Below are positions 6,126-7,819 of a stretch of 7,819 bases of DNA, piece by piece. Source of the DNA: a bacterium. GTDB taxonomy: Bacteria > Latescibacterota > UBA2968 > GCA-2709665. Location: positions 1-7,819 of the forward strand of contig JAQCGA010000173.1 in the NCBI GenBank assembly GCA_027619145.1, in the 5' to 3' direction. Within the stretch, counting starts at the first letter, position 1; each line of letters opens with the position of its first letter. Under the pieces are notes generated by a model. The model was not told where the DNA came from. It ran no database searches and saw only the letters and a list, made by a program, of their open reading frames with translations. A program made the translations under genes and the position numbers.

Positions 6126-7279
6126 ATGACAGACAAGGAACGGTTTCTTGCGGTTATGAGGTTTGAGGCCTGTGACCGGGTTCCGTACTGGGAGCAGGGG
6201 TTCTGGGGTGGGGCGGTAGCTCGATGGTATGAAGAGGGGATGCAGCAGAAACACGGGGTGGAAGGAAATCCGGCCTACGGCGATACGGTGCGAGGACCGG
6301 CCACACCGATTGCCGCAGGAGATCGGGTGTGTTTTGACGTGCTGGAAGGCGCAGGGCTGGATAAGCCCACGTTGCGAGTTCCGGTAAACCTCTACCTGTG
6401 CCCGGCCTTTGAGGAGGAAGTGCTGGAAGAAGCGGGCGACCAGGTGGTGATGCGGGACGAATTCGGCATTGTCAAGCGGATGCCTCGGGCAAAGGACAGC
6501 ATTCCCCATTTTCAGTCCTGGCCGGTTACGGATTGGGCCACCTTCGAGCAGGTGGCGGCCGAGCGGCTATGCGCAGATACGCCGGAACGGTTTCCGAAAG
6601 ACTGGGAGGCGCAGAAAGTGCGGTTGAATGAATACGATGGTGTTGTGGCTCTGGGGGGGTATCCGTGTGGATTTTTTGGAGCGGCACGGTTCTTGATGGG
6701 AGAAATGAGTCTTCTGGTGGGATTTTTGGAAACGCCCGATCTGGTACATAAGATGATAGATCATCTGGCGGATTTATGGGCAGCAATGTACGAACGGGTG
6801 CTCCGGCAGGTGAAGGTGGACTGTATCCATATCTGGGAAGATATGGCGTTTAGAAACGGTCCTCTGATCAGTCCGGCGCTGTTCCGGACGTTTATGGTAC
6901 CGGCGTATCAGAAGGTGACGGAAGTTGCAAAGGCCCACGGGGTGGAAGTGATTCTGGTGGATACAGACGGAGATTGTTCGCAGCTGTTGCCATTGTTTCT
7001 GGAAGGTGGTGTTACGGGTATCTACCCGTTCGAAGTCCAGGCCGGGATGGATGTGCAGAAGGTGCGGGAGGCGTTCCCGAGGCTCCAGATTTTAGGTGGG
7101 ATTGACAAGAAGGAGCTTGCAGGCGGGCCGGAACGGATTGATGCAGAACTAAAGCGCCGGATTCGGGAATGGGAGGCGGATATATTCCGATGGCGGACCA
7201 CCAGGTACCACCGGATGTGTCCTGGGAAAATTACCTGTATTATCGGCGGCGTCTGGGGGAGATATGTGGAAACAGGTAA
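6126..7279 (+). CDS. URO-D-family protein (corrinoid methyltransferase-like), frameshifted near residue 348; 384 aa if one base is restored
   Basis: The protein has the fold signatures of the uroporphyrinogen decarboxylase/MtaA-CmuA superfamily: TDKERFLAVMRFEACDRVPYW at residues 2-22, IWEDMAFRNGPLISPALFR (236-254), VILVDTDGDCSQLLPLFLEG (275-294), YPFEVQAGMDV (300-310) and LQILGGIDKKELAGG (320-334). It lacks the HemE N-terminal motif, so it is not the heme-pathway enzyme. Where MtaA-type enzymes have His-x-Cys it reads D279-T-D281-G-D283, so zinc binding may differ and the substrate is unknown. After I-R-E the frame fails (7167-7175). One extra base gives GGGYIPMADHQVPPDVSW and a stop at 7277-7279, 3 bp before the convergent CBS gene. 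The uncorrected frame runs to 7493 with a nonsense tail. I chose the ATG at 6126 over the GTG at 6123 because GGAGG (6115-6119) is better spaced from it. Confidence 0.88.
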
Positions 7280-7280
7280 A

Positions 7281-7310
7281 GCTTATTCGGAAAGCTCCTG
7301 CCGGATAAGC
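7281..7310 (-). terminator. Hairpin at the junction of the convergent URO-D and CBS genes
   Basis: GCTTATTCGG (7281-7290) pairs with CCGGATAAGC (7301-7310) over 10 bp with one G-T wobble and a 10-nt loop. It contains the CBS stop codon. On the minus strand it is followed by TTTACCTGTTTCC, a loose U-rich tail, so it may end CBS transcription. On the plus strand no T run follows. Confidence 0.45.
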
Positions 7311-7819
7311 GCCCGCAGAATATCGCTTCGGGTAATCATTCCAACGAGGTTGCCGTGTTCGTTCAGAATGGGCATTGCACCAACTTTCTTTTCGAACATG
7401 ACGCGGGCAATCTGGTGGATTTCGGTGGAGGGGGTTGCGGTGAGGATCTGGGTTTTCATGATGTCGGCAATGGTATTGCCGGCCTGTTCTTGAAAGACTG
7501 TATCAGACGCAGAGATGAGCGCAGCCCGGAGGAGCAGGTCCCGGTCTGAAATAATGCCAACGAGTTTGCCTTCTGAAGAGACAATAGGGATGTGGCGGAA
7601 TCTGTGTTCACAGATCATTCCCCAGGCTTCATCGAGGGTTGTTTCCGGGGTGAGGGATGCGATGTTGGAAGACATAATTTCACTGGCCAGGAGAGCGCCT
7701 TTGGGAAAATCCAGGTCAGGTTGGGCTATGGGTTGACTGGGTTTAGGGGCTGGAACAGGTTCCGGTGTGCGGACGTTTTCTCTTGTTTGTTGAAACTTGT
7801 CCTGTGGCGGCGTGGTACG
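7283..7819 (-). CDS. Protein with paired CBS domains, C-terminal part (runs off right edge)
   Basis: The frame from the stop at 7283-7285 is open all the way to the right edge, giving 178 residues. The first 40 or so are a Pro/Gln-rich linker (PEPVPAPKPSQPIAQPD). Two CBS domains follow. CBS1 starts at ALLASEIMSSNIASLTPETT and ends with VGIISDRDLL. CBS2 starts at IADIMKTQILTATPS and ends with VGMITRSDIL. Both carry the G-h-h-S/T-x-x-D signature that contacts nucleotide ribose in the family, so it probably senses adenine nucleotides and regulates an attached or partner domain. The ATG at 7675 is the conserved Met of the 'EIM' strand inside CBS1, so it is not the start; no in-frame start is visible further upstream. 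The missing N-terminal part may hold another domain, so the full function cannot be stated. It converges on the URO-D gene with a 3-bp gap. Confidence 0.88.
   Translation of the reverse strand, partial: RTTPPQDKFQQTRENVRTPEPVPAPKPSQPIAQPDLDFPKGALLASEIMSSNIASLTPETTLDEAWGMICEHRFRHIPIVSSEGKLVGIISDRDLLLRAALISASDTVFQEQAGNTIADIMKTQILTATPSTEIHQIARVMFEKKVGAMPILNEHGNLVGMITRSDILRALIRQELSE

Noticed and set aside
6126..7279. HemE (heme-pathway uroporphyrinogen decarboxylase)
   Set aside because: The conserved HemE N-terminal Arg/Gln-Ala-Gly-Arg motif is absent; the protein belongs to the wider URO-D/methyltransferase group.
7280..7493. C-terminal extension of the URO-D frame to 7493
   Set aside because: It is the out-of-frame tail after the frameshift. 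It overlaps the CBS gene antisense and lacks family motifs, while the alternative frame gives the expected ending.
1..7819. A new multi-gene defence or mobile system
   Set aside because: Every gene belongs to a recognisable housekeeping, signalling or metabolic family in separate transcription units, with no transposase, nuclease, toxin or integrase.

Overview
The window looks like a chromosomal piece from a Gram-negative, environmental bacterium. A TonB-family energy transducer implies an outer membrane. The TonB protein, the URO-D-family protein and the large BNR-type beta-propeller are types I associate with uncultured or little-cultured lineages (Poribacteria, Latescibacteria, Lentisphaerota or Planctomycetota-like), but no sequence here fixes the phylum. 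The DNA is moderately GC-rich. There is no phage, transposase, CRISPR array, rRNA or tRNA.

Layout. The left part (1-4985) is all minus strand. Read in transcription order it holds a lactonase-family seven-bladed propeller (4985-3972) with its own hairpin terminator, a 246-bp intergenic block of short 'acgcaaag' repeats and three hairpins, a 766-residue multidomain BNR_4-type propeller (3725-1425) with a terminator-like hairpin, and then a separate two-component operon. That operon is an OmpR/PhoB response regulator (1212-487), overlapping by 20 bp a membrane sensor kinase (506 to beyond the left edge). The plus-strand part holds a TonB-family gene (5175-5947) with a strong terminator, then a URO-D-family gene (6126-7279) with a clear sigma-70-like promoter. 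A convergent minus-strand gene with paired CBS domains (7283 to beyond the right edge) closes the window.

The most important annotation point is that both plus-strand genes are broken by an apparent one-base deficit. The TonB gene changes frame exactly at a run of nine C within its proline codons. The URO-D gene changes frame near 7167-7175, about 35 codons before its true stop. Uncorrected calls give a truncated TonB with a spurious basic tail and a URO-D with a spurious tail running antisense through the CBS gene. The right-edge CBS gene is also longer than its first internal ATG suggests, because its frame stays open to the window edge with a Pro/Gln-rich linker.

Functionally the window is a set of independent transcription units rather than one operon. 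The two adjacent propellers hint at sugar-acid or polysaccharide metabolism and the TonB gene at energised outer-membrane uptake, but these links are inference. I did not find a convincing new multi-gene system. The points worth checking are the poly-C switch candidate, the lyase-like His pair in a protein without a signal peptide, and the structured repeat block.
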